Origin: Myxococcota bacterium
GTDB lineage: Bacteria; Myxococcota_A; UBA9160; SMWR01
Assembly: GCA_039030075.1 (NCBI GenBank)
Contig: JBCCEW010000012.1
Coordinates: 62,001-126,000 of the forward strand
Direction of reading: 5' to 3'
DNA: 64,000 nucleotides
In this document: positions 16,657 to 25,127 of the stretch, piece after piece
How the letters are laid out: the number at the start of each line of letters is the position of its first letter
How positions within the stretch are numbered: position 1 is the first letter of the stretch
Notes under the pieces: generated by a model
What the model saw: the letters and a program-made list of their open reading frames with translations, nothing else
What the model was told of the DNA's origin: nothing
Databases searched by the model: none
Made by a program: the position numbers and the translations under genes

Positions 16657-16670
16657 TTTTGTATAGAAAA
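16657..16670. promoter_or_regulatory. operator-like motif, copy 2 (rightward promoter)
   Basis: TTTTGTATAGAAAA, 12 of 14 positions self-complementary, is the second copy of the motif at 16539-16552. It ends four bases before the TTGACA hexamer at 16675, the position expected for a repressor that blocks polymerase at the -35 element, as known for CarH-type regulators. Confidence 0.6.
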
Positions 16671-16674
16671 TATT

Positions 16675-16702
16675 TTGACAGAATCCGGACCGCTTCTAGC
16701 GT
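16675..16702 (+). promoter_or_regulatory. sigma70-like promoter for the small membrane-protein operon
   Basis: A perfect -35 hexamer TTGACA (16675-16680) is followed after 16 bases by TAGCGT (16697-16702), a weak -10. A weak -10 with an intact -35 suits a repressed, light-inducible promoter. The first gene starts at 16753. Confidence 0.55.
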
Positions 16703-16752
16703 GGAAGTCATCTCAGGAGGCCGACGCAGCCTCCTCGAAGAAGGACGTTGAC

Positions 16753-16989
16753 ATGGCATCCAAGCACGATTCGGTCCGACCCCCGGTCGCGGTCCACGCC
16801 GCCGCCGACGCCCAGCCCGCGGTCAGCAAGGCAAAACAGCTCTTCCTGCTCGCGGCGGGGCTCTCCTTCCTCGCCTCGATCTCCTTGTTCTTCACCGGAG
16901 ATCACGAGCGCGGGATCTTCGTGGGCATCTGGGTCCCTTCGATCCTCTCGATGGGCACCCTTCTCCTGGGGGCCGAGAACCGTGACTGA
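16753..16989 (+). CDS. small two-helix membrane protein, unknown function
   Basis: 78 aa. About 25 polar N-terminal residues are followed by two predicted membrane helices, LFLLAAGLSFLASISLFFTG (29-48) and GIFVGIWVPSILSMGTLLLGA (about 53-74), joined by a short charged loop DHER. No family is recognised. AAGGA lies at a fair distance before the ATG. It is the first gene after the CarH-controlled-looking promoter and overlaps the next small gene by 8 bp. Its size and position suggest a light- or stress-inducible membrane component. Confidence 0.65.
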   Translation: MASKHDSVRPPVAVHAAADAQPAVSKAKQLFLLAAGLSFLASISLFFTGDHERGIFVGIWVPSILSMGTLLLGAENRD

Positions 16990-17143
16990 TCTCGACATCC
17001 TGACCCTCGGTTGCGTCGTGAGCTTCATTGCAGGCGCCGGCGCGTATGTGTTCTTGCGAGAGCGATTCCAGCATGGACGGCGAGCGGCACGTCGGCTCGT
17101 CCCCGCCCCGGTGCGCACGCCCCGACGCCGCAAGGCAGCTTGA
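16982..17143 (+). CDS. single-pass membrane microprotein
   Basis: 53 aa from the GTG at 16982, overlapping the previous stop by 8 bp. Residues about 4-24 (LDILTLGCVVSFIAGAGAYVFL) form one hydrophobic helix, followed by a strongly basic tail (RERFQHGRRAARR...RTPRRRKAA) that should face the cytoplasm. No family recognised. Translational coupling with the 78-aa membrane protein suggests the two work together. It is easy to miss because of its size; codon use fits the surrounding genes. Confidence 0.55.
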   Translation: MTDLDILTLGCVVSFIAGAGAYVFLRERFQHGRRAARRLVPAPVRTPRRRKAA

Positions 17144-17210
17144 GACGTCACGGGGCTCCGGTCGCCCCCATCGACCGGGGCCCCATGAACGCAGCTTGCG
17201 GAGAGGACCC

Positions 17211-18569
17211 ATGAGCGTCGACATGTCGAACGCGCGCGCCGTACCGCGCCTCTCGGGGCAGGACCTCGCCTTCCTGGCTTTCGAGACCCGACGGCGTCCC
17301 ATGCACATCGCCGTACGCGCCTCCTTCGAACTGCCCCTGGGCGTGCCCGCCCCGACGCTCTCCGGGCTGCGCGCGATCTTCGCGCGCGCGGTGGCCCGCG
17401 AGCCCGCGCTGCAGCGACGCCTGCTCCGGTCCTGGTTCCGCAAACCGCGCTGGGGTGACATCGGGCCGATCGACGTCGCCCGCCACATTCGAAGTCTTCG
17501 CGTCGATCCCAAGCATCGCGCGCGGGATGTCGACGTCTGTCTGCGCGCACCGCTCGACCGGGACCTACCCCTCTGGGAGATCTGGCTCCTCGATACGCCC
17601 GAGCGCCCGCGGACCTTCGAACTCCTGCTCAAGGTGCACCAGGTGCTGATCGACAGCGTGGGCGCCGTGGCGCTCTTCGAGCGGCTGCTCGAGTCCGCGC
17701 CAGTCCCGACGCTCGTCGGGCGCGGGCCGGGGCCGGAGCTCTACCCCGACGCCGAGTCCCTGGGTTCCGCGGCAAACCTCGCACACGATCCGTTCCGCAG
17801 TACCGATCGCACCGCCCTCAACGGGGGCATCGCCGAGCAACGACATCGCAGACTCGACGTCCCCTCCGCATCCTTCGACCGCGCGGCTCGGCGCCTCGGT
17901 GGGAGCCGCAACGATCTCTTGCTCTCCGTCGTGACCGGGACACTCCAGCGCTGGTTCGCTCACTCGCGGTGCTCGTTCCCGATGCGTTTGCGCGCGTTCT
18001 GTCCCGTGAGCCCGAGGCCGCGGGACAGTCGCGCGGGCTTCGGCAACCGCATCTCGCCCTGGTTCGTGCCGCTCCCGATGGACGAGCCGACCCTGGCGGG
18101 TCGCGTGGCCCGCGTGAACGCCGCGACGCGGGCCTTCCGCCGCAAGCAGGCCGAAGGCCGCGGCAATCAGATGGCTCGCTGGGTGCAGCGACTCGGCGGT
18201 TGGGTGGCGCGCCTGGGAATGGCGATCGCAAACTACCGACGCGACTACAACCTGATCGTGACGAGCGCGAGGGGCCCTCGCGCGCTCTCGCTTCTTGGCG
18301 CGCACCTGCGCGAGCTCACCGCGTTCGCGCCGCTGGTACCGGGCCAGCGCGTCGCCGTCGCCGTCGTCGAGTACGAAGGGCGTCTCTTCTTCGGGGTGAC
18401 GGAAGGCTGGAAGCGCGCGACTCGCGGACGTCGCCTGATGGAATCCCTGGCCGAGGAGCTGACGCTGCTGGAGCGCTCCGCTCTGCGGGACGACCGAGCC
18501 GACTCGCCCCGCGCGCTGCGCACCTCGCGCGCCTTGCGGAGCCGGGTCTCCGCGGCGGTCGGCAGCTAG
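17211..18569 (+). CDS. WS/DGAT/MGAT-family acyltransferase with altered active-site motif
   Basis: 452 aa resembling wax ester synthase/diacylglycerol acyltransferases: N-terminal LSGQDLAFLAFETRRRPMHI (like the D..FL..E....MH. start), mid-region NDLLLSVVTGTLQRWF, and C-terminal ARGPRALSLLGAHLRELTAFAPL (like the NVPGP...G block). The catalytic HHxxxDG appears here as HQVLIDS (143-149): the second, catalytic His is Gln and the Gly is Ser. In characterised enzymes that His is the base, so activity is doubtful or altered. The ATG at 17211 has GGAGAGGA upstream. It follows the two tiny membrane-protein genes after 67 bp and probably belongs to the same light-responsive unit. Confidence 0.8.
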   Translation: MSVDMSNARAVPRLSGQDLAFLAFETRRRPMHIAVRASFELPLGVPAPTLSGLRAIFARAVAREPALQRRLLRSWFRKPRWGDIGPIDVARHIRSLRVDPKHRARDVDVCLRAPLDRDLPLWEIWLLDTPERPRTFELLLKVHQVLIDSVGAVALFERLLESAPVPTLVGRGPGPELYPDAESLGSAANLAHDPFRSTDRTALNGGIAEQRHRRLDVPSASFDRAARRLGGSRNDLLLSVVTGTLQRWFAHSRCSFPMRLRAFCPVSPRPRDSRAGFGNRISPWFVPLPMDEPTLAGRVARVNAATRAFRRKQAEGRGNQMARWVQRLGGWVARLGMAIANYRRDYNLIVTSARGPRALSLLGAHLRELTAFAPLVPGQRVAVAVVEYEGRLFFGVTEGWKRATRGRRLMESLAEELTLLERSALRDDRADSPRALRTSRALRSRVSAAVGS

Positions 18570-18584
18570 GCGAGATCCCGGGCG

Positions 18585-19187
18585 CTAGGCGCCTGCGGCC
18601 GTGAAGACGACCGACTCCGCCATCTGCTCGAAGTCGCCGAGGTAGCGCTCGAAGAAGTGCTGCTCGGGTGCGTTGAACTCGATCCGGTAGAGCCACGCCC
18701 CGACCGGACAGCCGTACTCGACGGTCCGCTTCTCGAGGCCGATCTCGTTCCGGTAGCGGTAGTCGAGGCGGAAGCAGCGCTGGCCCCCGATGGTCGCGGG
18801 CCGGTTCGAGACCAGGGCGAAGGCTCCGACGCCCTCGTCGGTGCGACGGCTGTCGATCGAGACGTTCGCCATGTCCTGCACCGTCAGGTTGCCGGCCAGG
18901 TTCCGGCTGGTTCCCTTCACGACCGAGGTCTTCGGAAAGCGGCGAACCCAGATCTCTTCGAGCTCGCCGCCGTGGACGGTGAAGAAGATGTGACCGACGA
19001 CCGGCCCGTAGTAGGACGTCATCCAGCCCTGGGGCAGGTCGAACTGAATCTCGAAAGTGGGGTAGGTGAATGGCCGCGGCGACGACTCGTCGACCAGCAC
19101 CCACGCCGGTGCGCAGCCCACGAGGAGGCTGCAGAAAGCGAGTACTGCGCCGCGCGCCCAGCGGGCTCGGTTGGCCAACACGTTCAC
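18585..19187 (-). CDS. lipoprotein with PsbP-like fold (unknown function)
   Basis: 200 aa. The signal ends in the lipobox LLVGC (Cys 25), so it is probably attached to a membrane. The mature protein has alternating strands and a DLPQGWMTSYYGPVVGHIFF segment, similar in style to small periplasmic PsbP/DUF lipoproteins, but no family can be named with confidence. Its start overlaps the stop of the M48-like gene by 4 bp (ATGA), so it is the last gene of a three-lipoprotein operon. Confidence 0.65.
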   Translation of the reverse strand: MNVLANRARWARGAVLAFCSLLVGCAPAWVLVDESSPRPFTYPTFEIQFDLPQGWMTSYYGPVVGHIFFTVHGGELEEIWVRRFPKTSVVKGTSRNLAGNLTVQDMANVSIDSRRTDEGVGAFALVSNRPATIGGQRCFRLDYRYRNEIGLEKRTVEYGCPVGAWLYRIEFNAPEQHFFERYLGDFEQMAESVVFTAAGA

Positions 19188-20434
19188 CTCGCCTCGGCTT
19201 CGAGTTCGCGGAGGTAGCCCCGCACGTAATCGCCGTCTCCCGCTGCGGGTGCGAGCTGGAGATAGCGTCGGAAGTAGCGCCTTGCCTCGGCCGAGGCGTC
19301 GGGTGTGCGCTGGGTTCCCGTGGTCCGATAGAACGACATGCCGAGCTCGCGCGTGGCGTCGGCATGGCGAACGTCGAGGATCAACACCTGCTCGAAGGCG
19401 TTGCGCACCGCCTTGAGGGACGGCAAGCGTTTGCCTTCGATCGGCCTGGAGCGCTGTCCGGCGAGCGCGCGTCCGAGGAGCATCCAGCCGTTCGGATCGG
19501 TCGGGCGCGACTCGGTCGCGAGCCGGGCGCAGGTCTCCGCCGAGATGAACAACCCGACCGCCAGTTCGAGATCACACTGACGTAGGGTGGCGGTGTGCAC
19601 GCGCCGGCGGAACCCGGCGGTGTCCGCCATCGGGCTGCGCGACGGCTTCTTGCGGGCGTAGTCGCGGGCGATCAGCGTCTCGTAGCCGGAGATGCGGGCC
19701 GAGATCTGAGGCGGCGGCGTGAACGGAGCCCAGCCCCAGATGCCCTGTGCGTGGACTTCGGCGAGATGGGTGAGGGACGCCTCGTAGAGGCCCAGCGTGC
19801 TTTGCACCGGGTAGCCGGCGTCGTGCAGGATGGCGAGCCCTTTCTCATCGGCGACCGTCTCGAGGTGATGATGGAAGCCTGCCGCCGTCGTGATCGAAGC
19901 GGCCTGGGCCAGCAGCTTGGCTTCGCCGCCGCCATCGACGAGCGTGGCGCCGACGCCGATCCATGCCAGGGTGTCCGCCCGCAGGCGCTTGTCGCGGTGG
20001 CCGCGCAGCGCGTGGCGATGGACGATGTGCGCGAGCTCTCTCGACAAGAGGGCTGCGAGCTGCGCTTCGTTCTGCATCCGCGAGAGCAGGGCCGTGTGGA
20101 TGTAGATGACGCCGTTCGCGAACGAGTACCCGTGGATGTTCACGTTCGAGACGACGCGCGCCTGCGGCGTGAGGGACGCCTCGGCGAGCTCGGGCGGCGT
20201 CACCCGCTGCAGGAGCTTCGAGAGGTAGGCGTCGAGCTTTGGATCTTCGAAGAGCAGCCCGCTGACCTCGATCTGGTACTGGAGCTCTCGCGATTGCTTC
20301 CACAGCGCCTCTTCATCGGCGTCGAGGCGTCCCACCCCGACGTTCGTACCGAGCGGCGGCAGGGGCTCATAGGGCGTGACGCAGCCCATGGCGAAGAAGA
20401 GGATGGAAACGAACGGGAGGCTACGGAGCATCAT
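19184..20434 (-). CDS. M48-family metalloprotease-like lipoprotein with degenerate zinc motif
   Basis: 416 aa with a lipobox (FAMGC, Cys 18). It has the M48/BepA-like layout: a helical lead (residues 40-90), NVNIHGYSFANGVIYIHTALLSRMQNEAQLAALLSRELAHIVHRHALR (the active-site helix), the third-ligand helix ETVADEKGLAIL (E192), then a C-terminal TPR-like region. The HExxH motif reads RELAH (132-136), from an AGA codon, so the first zinc ligand is missing although Glu133, His136 and E192 remain. Proteolysis is therefore doubtful; a chaperone or assembly role in the outer membrane is possible. Overlaps both flanking lipoprotein genes by 4 bp. Confidence 0.8.
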   Translation of the reverse strand: MMLRSLPFVSILFFAMGCVTPYEPLPPLGTNVGVGRLDADEEALWKQSRELQYQIEVSGLLFEDPKLDAYLSKLLQRVTPPELAEASLTPQARVVSNVNIHGYSFANGVIYIHTALLSRMQNEAQLAALLSRELAHIVHRHALRGHRDKRLRADTLAWIGVGATLVDGGGEAKLLAQAASITTAAGFHHHLETVADEKGLAILHDAGYPVQSTLGLYEASLTHLAEVHAQGIWGWAPFTPPPQISARISGYETLIARDYARKKPSRSPMADTAGFRRRVHTATLRQCDLELAVGLFISAETCARLATESRPTDPNGWMLLGRALAGQRSRPIEGKRLPSLKAVRNAFEQVLILDVRHADATRELGMSFYRTTGTQRTPDASAEARRYFRRYLQLAPAAGDGDYVRGYLRELEAEAR

Positions 20435-21225
20435 GGCTGCATTCCGGTCAGGACCAGGTCGACGAGGGCCTTGCTCGCTTCCGGGTCGCGCAGGTCGGCC
20501 AGCGGCATCGATACCTTGTTGAAGAAGAGGACGTCCCCGGTCTGCGACTCGACCAAGGCCACGATCAGCTCGGCGGGGGTGGCGCTCGGGCCGGCGTAGC
20601 TACCCGTCGCCAGGGCCGCGACCGCACCCACCCCGATCAGGGCGGCGCGGTCCTCGGTGGGAATGAAATCGGTGGCGATCATCAGCAGGAACGCATCCGC
20701 CGGCGTGCCGGCCAGCAGCGCGCGCGCCTCGGGCCCGAGGGTGTAGTCGAAGTTCTCCATCTGGGGCGGGAAGAGCTGTCCCAGATCGTAGGTGTGGCGA
20801 AGGATCGCGTCCTTCGCGGATTCGAAGAGCAGCCAGCTCTGCTCGCCCTCACTCACCTGGGGACGGCTGTTCACGCTGCCCGGGTGGATGCGGAAATCGG
20901 GCCGCGGCGGGTGGGCGCCCGCGTAGGGCACGAAGATCTTGCCGGTGCTCTCGAGGTAGGTCTGCACCGCGCCGCGGGTGTTCTGGTTCGCGGTGTCGCT
21001 CCACTCCTGGACTTCCTGCTCGATGTCGCCGGACGACATCGCGGCGACCGAGACGAGCGGTGGCACCAGGGTGACGGTCTCGATGTCACTCCAACGCAGC
21101 GCCTGATTCGCCGGCGCGCGGTAGGGGCGCGGCAGGACGCACGCAGAGCCGAGCAGGGCGAGCACGAGGCAGAGCCAGGCTTCGAGACGACGCGGGCCGG
21201 TGCGTCGAGACGAGGGCGAGGACAT
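20431..21225 (-). CDS. lipoprotein of unknown function
   Basis: 264 aa. Signal peptide ending LLGSAC (lipobox Cys about 29). The mature region has WSDIETVTLVPPLVSVAAMSSGDIEQEVQEWSDTANQ, and a strongly hydrophobic, Ala/Gly-rich stretch AALIGVGAVAALATGSYAG (about 193-211) that may be a membrane-inserting or glycine-zipper segment. The C-terminal ELIVALVESQTGDVLFFNKVSMPLADL resembles domains in curli/Lpp-type assembly lipoproteins (GNA1162-like), but this is a loose impression. It is the first gene of the operon with the M48-like protein. Confidence 0.6.
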   Translation of the reverse strand: MSSPSSRRTGPRRLEAWLCLVLALLGSACVLPRPYRAPANQALRWSDIETVTLVPPLVSVAAMSSGDIEQEVQEWSDTANQNTRGAVQTYLESTGKIFVPYAGAHPPRPDFRIHPGSVNSRPQVSEGEQSWLLFESAKDAILRHTYDLGQLFPPQMENFDYTLGPEARALLAGTPADAFLLMIATDFIPTEDRAALIGVGAVAALATGSYAGPSATPAELIVALVESQTGDVLFFNKVSMPLADLRDPEASKALVDLVLTGMQP

Positions 21226-21366
21226 GTTCGGTGGACACCCCAGCAGGGCCGGGTACAGGTCGCCCGATCCGCAGGCCCCCTCCCCAGCGTTCGCGGCCCA
21301 CTATAGGGAAAGGCGTGTCGTTGCGAGCCCGCGGGTCGGCACTTTCGCGGCTGCGTTGCGCCGCCG

Positions 21367-22758
21367 CTAGGGGGCTTGCGCGCGCAGGTGAACGCTCTTC
21401 GGACGCGTCACCGAAGCGAAGCCCAGCTCCGAGAGGGAGCAGCCGAACCCCGAGTCCTTGACGCCGGTCCAGACGAGGGCGGGGTCGAGGTAGTCGCAGC
21501 GGTTGGCGAACACGGTGCCCGCTTCGATCTCGGGGGCCAGCCGCTCCGCGCGGTCGAGGTCCGCCGTCCAGACGGACGCGGTCAACCCGAAGCGTGAATC
21601 GTTCATCAAGGCGAGGCCCTCGGCTTCCGTCGAAACGCGCTGGATCCCGACCGCGGGCCCGAAGGTCTCCTCGCGCATGAGCGACATCCCGTGATCGACG
21701 TCGACCAGCAGCTGTGGGGCCAGGTAGCAGCGCGAGGTGTCCGGCACCTCGAAATCCGCATCGCCAACGAGCACCCGCGCGCCTGCGGCCTGGGCCGCGC
21801 GCACCTGCTCGCGGACGAAGTCGGCAGCCCCGGCGTTGACCAGCGGGCCGAGCGTCGTACCCGGATCGAGCGGGTTCCCGACCACGTAGGGCTTCGTGAG
21901 GGCGATCGCGGCTTCGACGAACGCGTCGTAGACCGGCGCGGCGACGTAGATGCGCTCGATCCCGCAGCAGCTCTGGCCGGCGTTGTAGAAAGCGCCGTCG
22001 ACCAGGTTCTCGGCGGCGAAGGCGACGTCCGCGTCCTCGAGCACCAGTGCCGGGTCCTTGCCGCCGAGCTCCATGCCAGCCGGAATGAAGTTCTGTTCGG
22101 CCACGCTGCGGTAGATCTCGTGTCCTCCACGGACCGACCCGGTGAAGGAGACGTAGCCGAGGTCGCGCGACCCGATCAGCGCGGCGGTGGTGGCATGGTC
22201 CATCGGGAGCGCCTGCACGAGGCCTTCGGGCGCCCCCGCTTCGCGGAAGGCCCGCTCGAACTGATCGGCGACGAGGGCGGTCTGGGAAGCGTGCTTCACG
22301 AGCACGGCGTTGCCGGCCAGGACCGCGGGCACGATCACGTTGACGGCGATCGCGAGTGGATAGTTCCAGGCGGCGATGTCGAGCACGATCCCGACCGGTT
22401 CGCGTCGGATGAAGCGCCGAAAACCGGCCTTCTCCGGGAGTGCCGTGTCGGCGAGGGCGTCCTCGGCGATCGCGCAGAGATGCTCGGTCCGTTCGACCAT
22501 CGTGCGCTCGAACTCGCCGCGCGCCTGACCCCGCGGCTTCCCCATCATGCGCGTGATCTCTTCGGCGTTCGCGTCGCCACGTGCGGCGTAGGCCGTGAGC
22601 ATCTGGCGACACACGGCGATGCGCTCGGCCAGCGGTACCCGTCGCCATTCCTGCTGGGTCTCGCGCGCTCCGGCGACCCGGCGCTCGACCTCGTCCATCG
22701 CGACGAAGTCGAAGTGGTAGACCGGCTGTTCGTCGATCGGGCTGATGATCTCGGGCAT
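21367..22758 (-). CDS. aldehyde dehydrogenase family protein
   Basis: 463 aa NAD(P)-dependent dehydrogenase. Typical ALDH segments are visible: GIVLDIAAWNYPL (start of the cofactor domain), GNAVLVKHASQT, the general-base Glu in MELGGKDP, the nucleophilic Cys in NAGQSCCGIERI, EETFGPAV near the C-terminus and FANRCDYLDPALVWTGVKDSG. The N-terminal region (SPIDEQPVYHF) and size match succinate-semialdehyde/other acyl ALDHs. It oxidises an aldehyde to the acid; the substrate is open. It follows the 709-aa flavin oxidoreductase after 50 bp on the same strand, likely one operon. Confidence 0.9.
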   Translation of the reverse strand: MPEIISPIDEQPVYHFDFVAMDEVERRVAGARETQQEWRRVPLAERIAVCRQMLTAYAARGDANAEEITRMMGKPRGQARGEFERTMVERTEHLCAIAEDALADTALPEKAGFRRFIRREPVGIVLDIAAWNYPLAIAVNVIVPAVLAGNAVLVKHASQTALVADQFERAFREAGAPEGLVQALPMDHATTAALIGSRDLGYVSFTGSVRGGHEIYRSVAEQNFIPAGMELGGKDPALVLEDADVAFAAENLVDGAFYNAGQSCCGIERIYVAAPVYDAFVEAAIALTKPYVVGNPLDPGTTLGPLVNAGAADFVREQVRAAQAAGARVLVGDADFEVPDTSRCYLAPQLLVDVDHGMSLMREETFGPAVGIQRVSTEAEGLALMNDSRFGLTASVWTADLDRAERLAPEIEAGTVFANRCDYLDPALVWTGVKDSGFGCSLSELGFASVTRPKSVHLRAQAP

Positions 22759-22808
22759 GGGCGCGAGGTTCGCAGGATCCCGGGGATCGCGCTCGCGGCG
22801 GGCGGGGG

Positions 22809-24938
22809 CTAGTCGCGCAGCTCCGCGTGGAGCGTATCCACTACCTCCATCGCGTCGCGGATCGCGCCGCCGATGTAGCCCACGCCCGTGCCGTCCCCGA
22901 TTTCGTACACACGGAGCCCGGCCTCGCGCAGAGCTTCCGCCTGGCGGGTGTCGCCCGTCGTACCCTTGGCGACGATCACGTGATCGGCCGGCGCCTGGGT
23001 GGTCTCGCCCTGGGCATTCGTGAAACGCACACCGTCGGGCTCGATGCAGATGTCCTTCGCCGACGGGAAGAGGGCAACTTCATGCTCGCGGAGCTCGGCG
23101 AGCATGCGCAGGCGTCGGACGAGCGTGATCCCCGCACCAAAGCGCGGGACGTCGTCCACGACGGTGACCTGTCTGCCGCGCTCGGTCAGTAACTCGGCGA
23201 GCTCGAGGCCGACGAGCTCGCCGCCGACCACCACGATGCGCTTTCCGAAAGGCATCCAGCCGCGCGTCGCCTTGCGGACGAAGGCGAGGTTCCGGGTGAG
23301 TCCGGTGGCGGCGCCCACCCGCGTGGCCAGCCGGGTCGAGAGCGAGGTCTTGCGTTGCAGGGCGTCGGAGGAGGCGCCGAGCATCAGGTCGCGCATGTCG
23401 TCGCCCGAGAGCACATGAGGCAGGTCGGCGCCGGGAATGTCGGGCAGACTCCGACGCGCCCCCGTGGCGACGACCACCGCGTCCGGTGCCCAGGCGGCCA
23501 GTTCATGGGCCGACGCTTCGGTGCCGAGTTTGAGTTCCACCGGGGCCGCTTCGACACGCGTGCGGAGCCAGTCGAGGAGGGGCTCGTTGGCGGCGTAGGC
23601 GAGGGAGGCGAAGCGCAGCGTACCGCCGAGCCGCTCGCTCTTCTCGAAGAGGACGGTCTCGTGGCCGTGCTCCGCGAGGCGACGGGCGGTCTCCATCCCC
23701 GCCGGACCCCCACCGACCACGGCGACGCGCAGCGTCCGACCCTTCGTCGGTGCAGCGTCGCGCGTGTACTCGATGCCGCACTCGGGATTGACGGCGCATT
23801 GGGTGGAGGCGCGGTTGTAGATCGCGCTCACGCACGTGTAGCAGTAGATGCAGGGGCGGATCTCACGCTCCCGGTTCTCTCCGAGCTTGCGCGGCAGGTG
23901 CGGGTCGGCGAGCAGCTTGCGCCCCATGCCGAGGAAGTCGAAGTGTCCCTGCGCGATCTCGGCATCGGCATGCGCGACCTCGACCCGACCCGACGCGATG
24001 ATCGGGATCGAGACACCGCGCTTGATCGCGGCAGCGGCGGGGAGGTTCCAGTTCGGCTCGTGGGGAATGTTCGAGGCCGAGTGGAGCTTTCCCTGGGCGA
24101 AGTCGTGGTAGGCGCTCACGGTGATCGCATCCGCCCCGGCGTTCTCCAGCCACTGGGCCGTGACCTTCGCGTCTTCGAGCGAGATGCCGCCCTCCTTGCC
24201 GACCTCTCGCGAGTCGATCTTGACGATCAGCGGGAAGTCGGAGCCGACCTCGGCGCGCACGGCGCGCACGATCTCGAGCAGGAGCCGGGCGCGATTCTCG
24301 AGCGGTCCGCCGTATTCGTCGGTGCGGCGATTCGTCTTCGGCGAGAGGAAGGAAGAGGGGACGTAGCCGTGGCCTCCATGGACCTCGACGGCATCGCAAC
24401 CCGCCTGCGCCGCGCGCCGCGCACCGGCGGCGAAGGCCGACACGAGATCCCGGATGTCGTCGTCGTCGAGTTCTTTGAAGGTGGGCATGCCAGTGCTGGC
24501 GAGGATCTCGAGCTCGGGCAGCAGGAATCCGTCGACGAAGTCGCCCATCTCGAGCCGCGGGGCCGAAGGGCACCACTGGGGGCGTCCGGCGACCGTGTCG
24601 TCGACGGCGTTGAGGCCCCCCTGGTGGAGCTGCACGGCGAAGCGTGCGCCGTGCCGATGCACCGCATCGACGACCTGCGCCAGCCCCGGAATGTGGGTGT
24701 CGTCCGAGATCCCGACCTGCCAGGGCTGAACCTGGCCCACCGGATACATCACGCCGCAGGCGCCGGAGATGATCAGGCCGGCCCCGCCGCGAGCCTGCTC
24801 CTCGTGGTAGGCCGCGATGCGGTCGCCCCAGTGTCCGTCTTCGTCACTGAGGTTCACCCCCATCGCCGTGACGAGGATGCGATTGCGCAGTTCGAGCGAC
24901 CCGATGCGCCCAGGGGCGAGCAGATGGTCGTAGGCCAC
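22809..24938 (-). CDS. NADH:flavin oxidoreductase, 2,4-dienoyl-CoA reductase type (FMN/4Fe-4S/FAD)
   Basis: 709 aa, fully consistent with the large old-yellow-enzyme family. Residues 1-360 are an FMN TIM barrel (PGRIGSLELRNRIL, ...HGGHGYVPSSFLSPKTNRRTDEYGG). Then comes the 4Fe-4S cluster CIYCYTCVSAIYNRASTQC (CxxCxxxC...C) followed by VNPECG. Two Rossmann folds follow: VVGGGPAGMETARRLAEHG (FAD) and VVGGELVGLELAELL (NAD(P)H). Electrons pass NAD(P)H-FAD-FeS-FMN to a conjugated enone, enoyl-CoA or nitro substrate. It neighbours an aldehyde dehydrogenase. Family is certain; substrate is not. Confidence 0.9.
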   Translation of the reverse strand: MAYDHLLAPGRIGSLELRNRILVTAMGVNLSDEDGHWGDRIAAYHEEQARGGAGLIISGACGVMYPVGQVQPWQVGISDDTHIPGLAQVVDAVHRHGARFAVQLHQGGLNAVDDTVAGRPQWCPSAPRLEMGDFVDGFLLPELEILASTGMPTFKELDDDDIRDLVSAFAAGARRAAQAGCDAVEVHGGHGYVPSSFLSPKTNRRTDEYGGPLENRARLLLEIVRAVRAEVGSDFPLIVKIDSREVGKEGGISLEDAKVTAQWLENAGADAITVSAYHDFAQGKLHSASNIPHEPNWNLPAAAAIKRGVSIPIIASGRVEVAHADAEIAQGHFDFLGMGRKLLADPHLPRKLGENREREIRPCIYCYTCVSAIYNRASTQCAVNPECGIEYTRDAAPTKGRTLRVAVVGGGPAGMETARRLAEHGHETVLFEKSERLGGTLRFASLAYAANEPLLDWLRTRVEAAPVELKLGTEASAHELAAWAPDAVVVATGARRSLPDIPGADLPHVLSGDDMRDLMLGASSDALQRKTSLSTRLATRVGAATGLTRNLAFVRKATRGWMPFGKRIVVVGGELVGLELAELLTERGRQVTVVDDVPRFGAGITLVRRLRMLAELREHEVALFPSAKDICIEPDGVRFTNAQGETTQAPADHVIVAKGTTGDTRQAEALREAGLRVYEIGDGTGVGYIGGAIRDAMEVVDTLHAELRD

Positions 24939-25127
24939 GACGTCTTCTCCGAGGGAGGAGCGCGGGGGGGAGCCTCGCGCGAGTCATGGCCAGGGTACTG
25001 CGGAATCGAAGCGGGCGTCCGAGCGTTTCGATGGCTCCGGGGACGCCGAGGGGACGAGGACTGTGCGGGCCTCTCACGGGAGCCGACAGAGCCCCCGCGA
25101 GAGGTCCGCTCGCGCCCGAGGAGCGCG

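Noticed and set aside
21297-21314. A CACTATAGGGAAA stretch resembling a T7 promoter end
   Set aside because: Only the last part of the T7 consensus is present, no phage polymerase or phage gene is near, and it lies in a normal intergenic gap.
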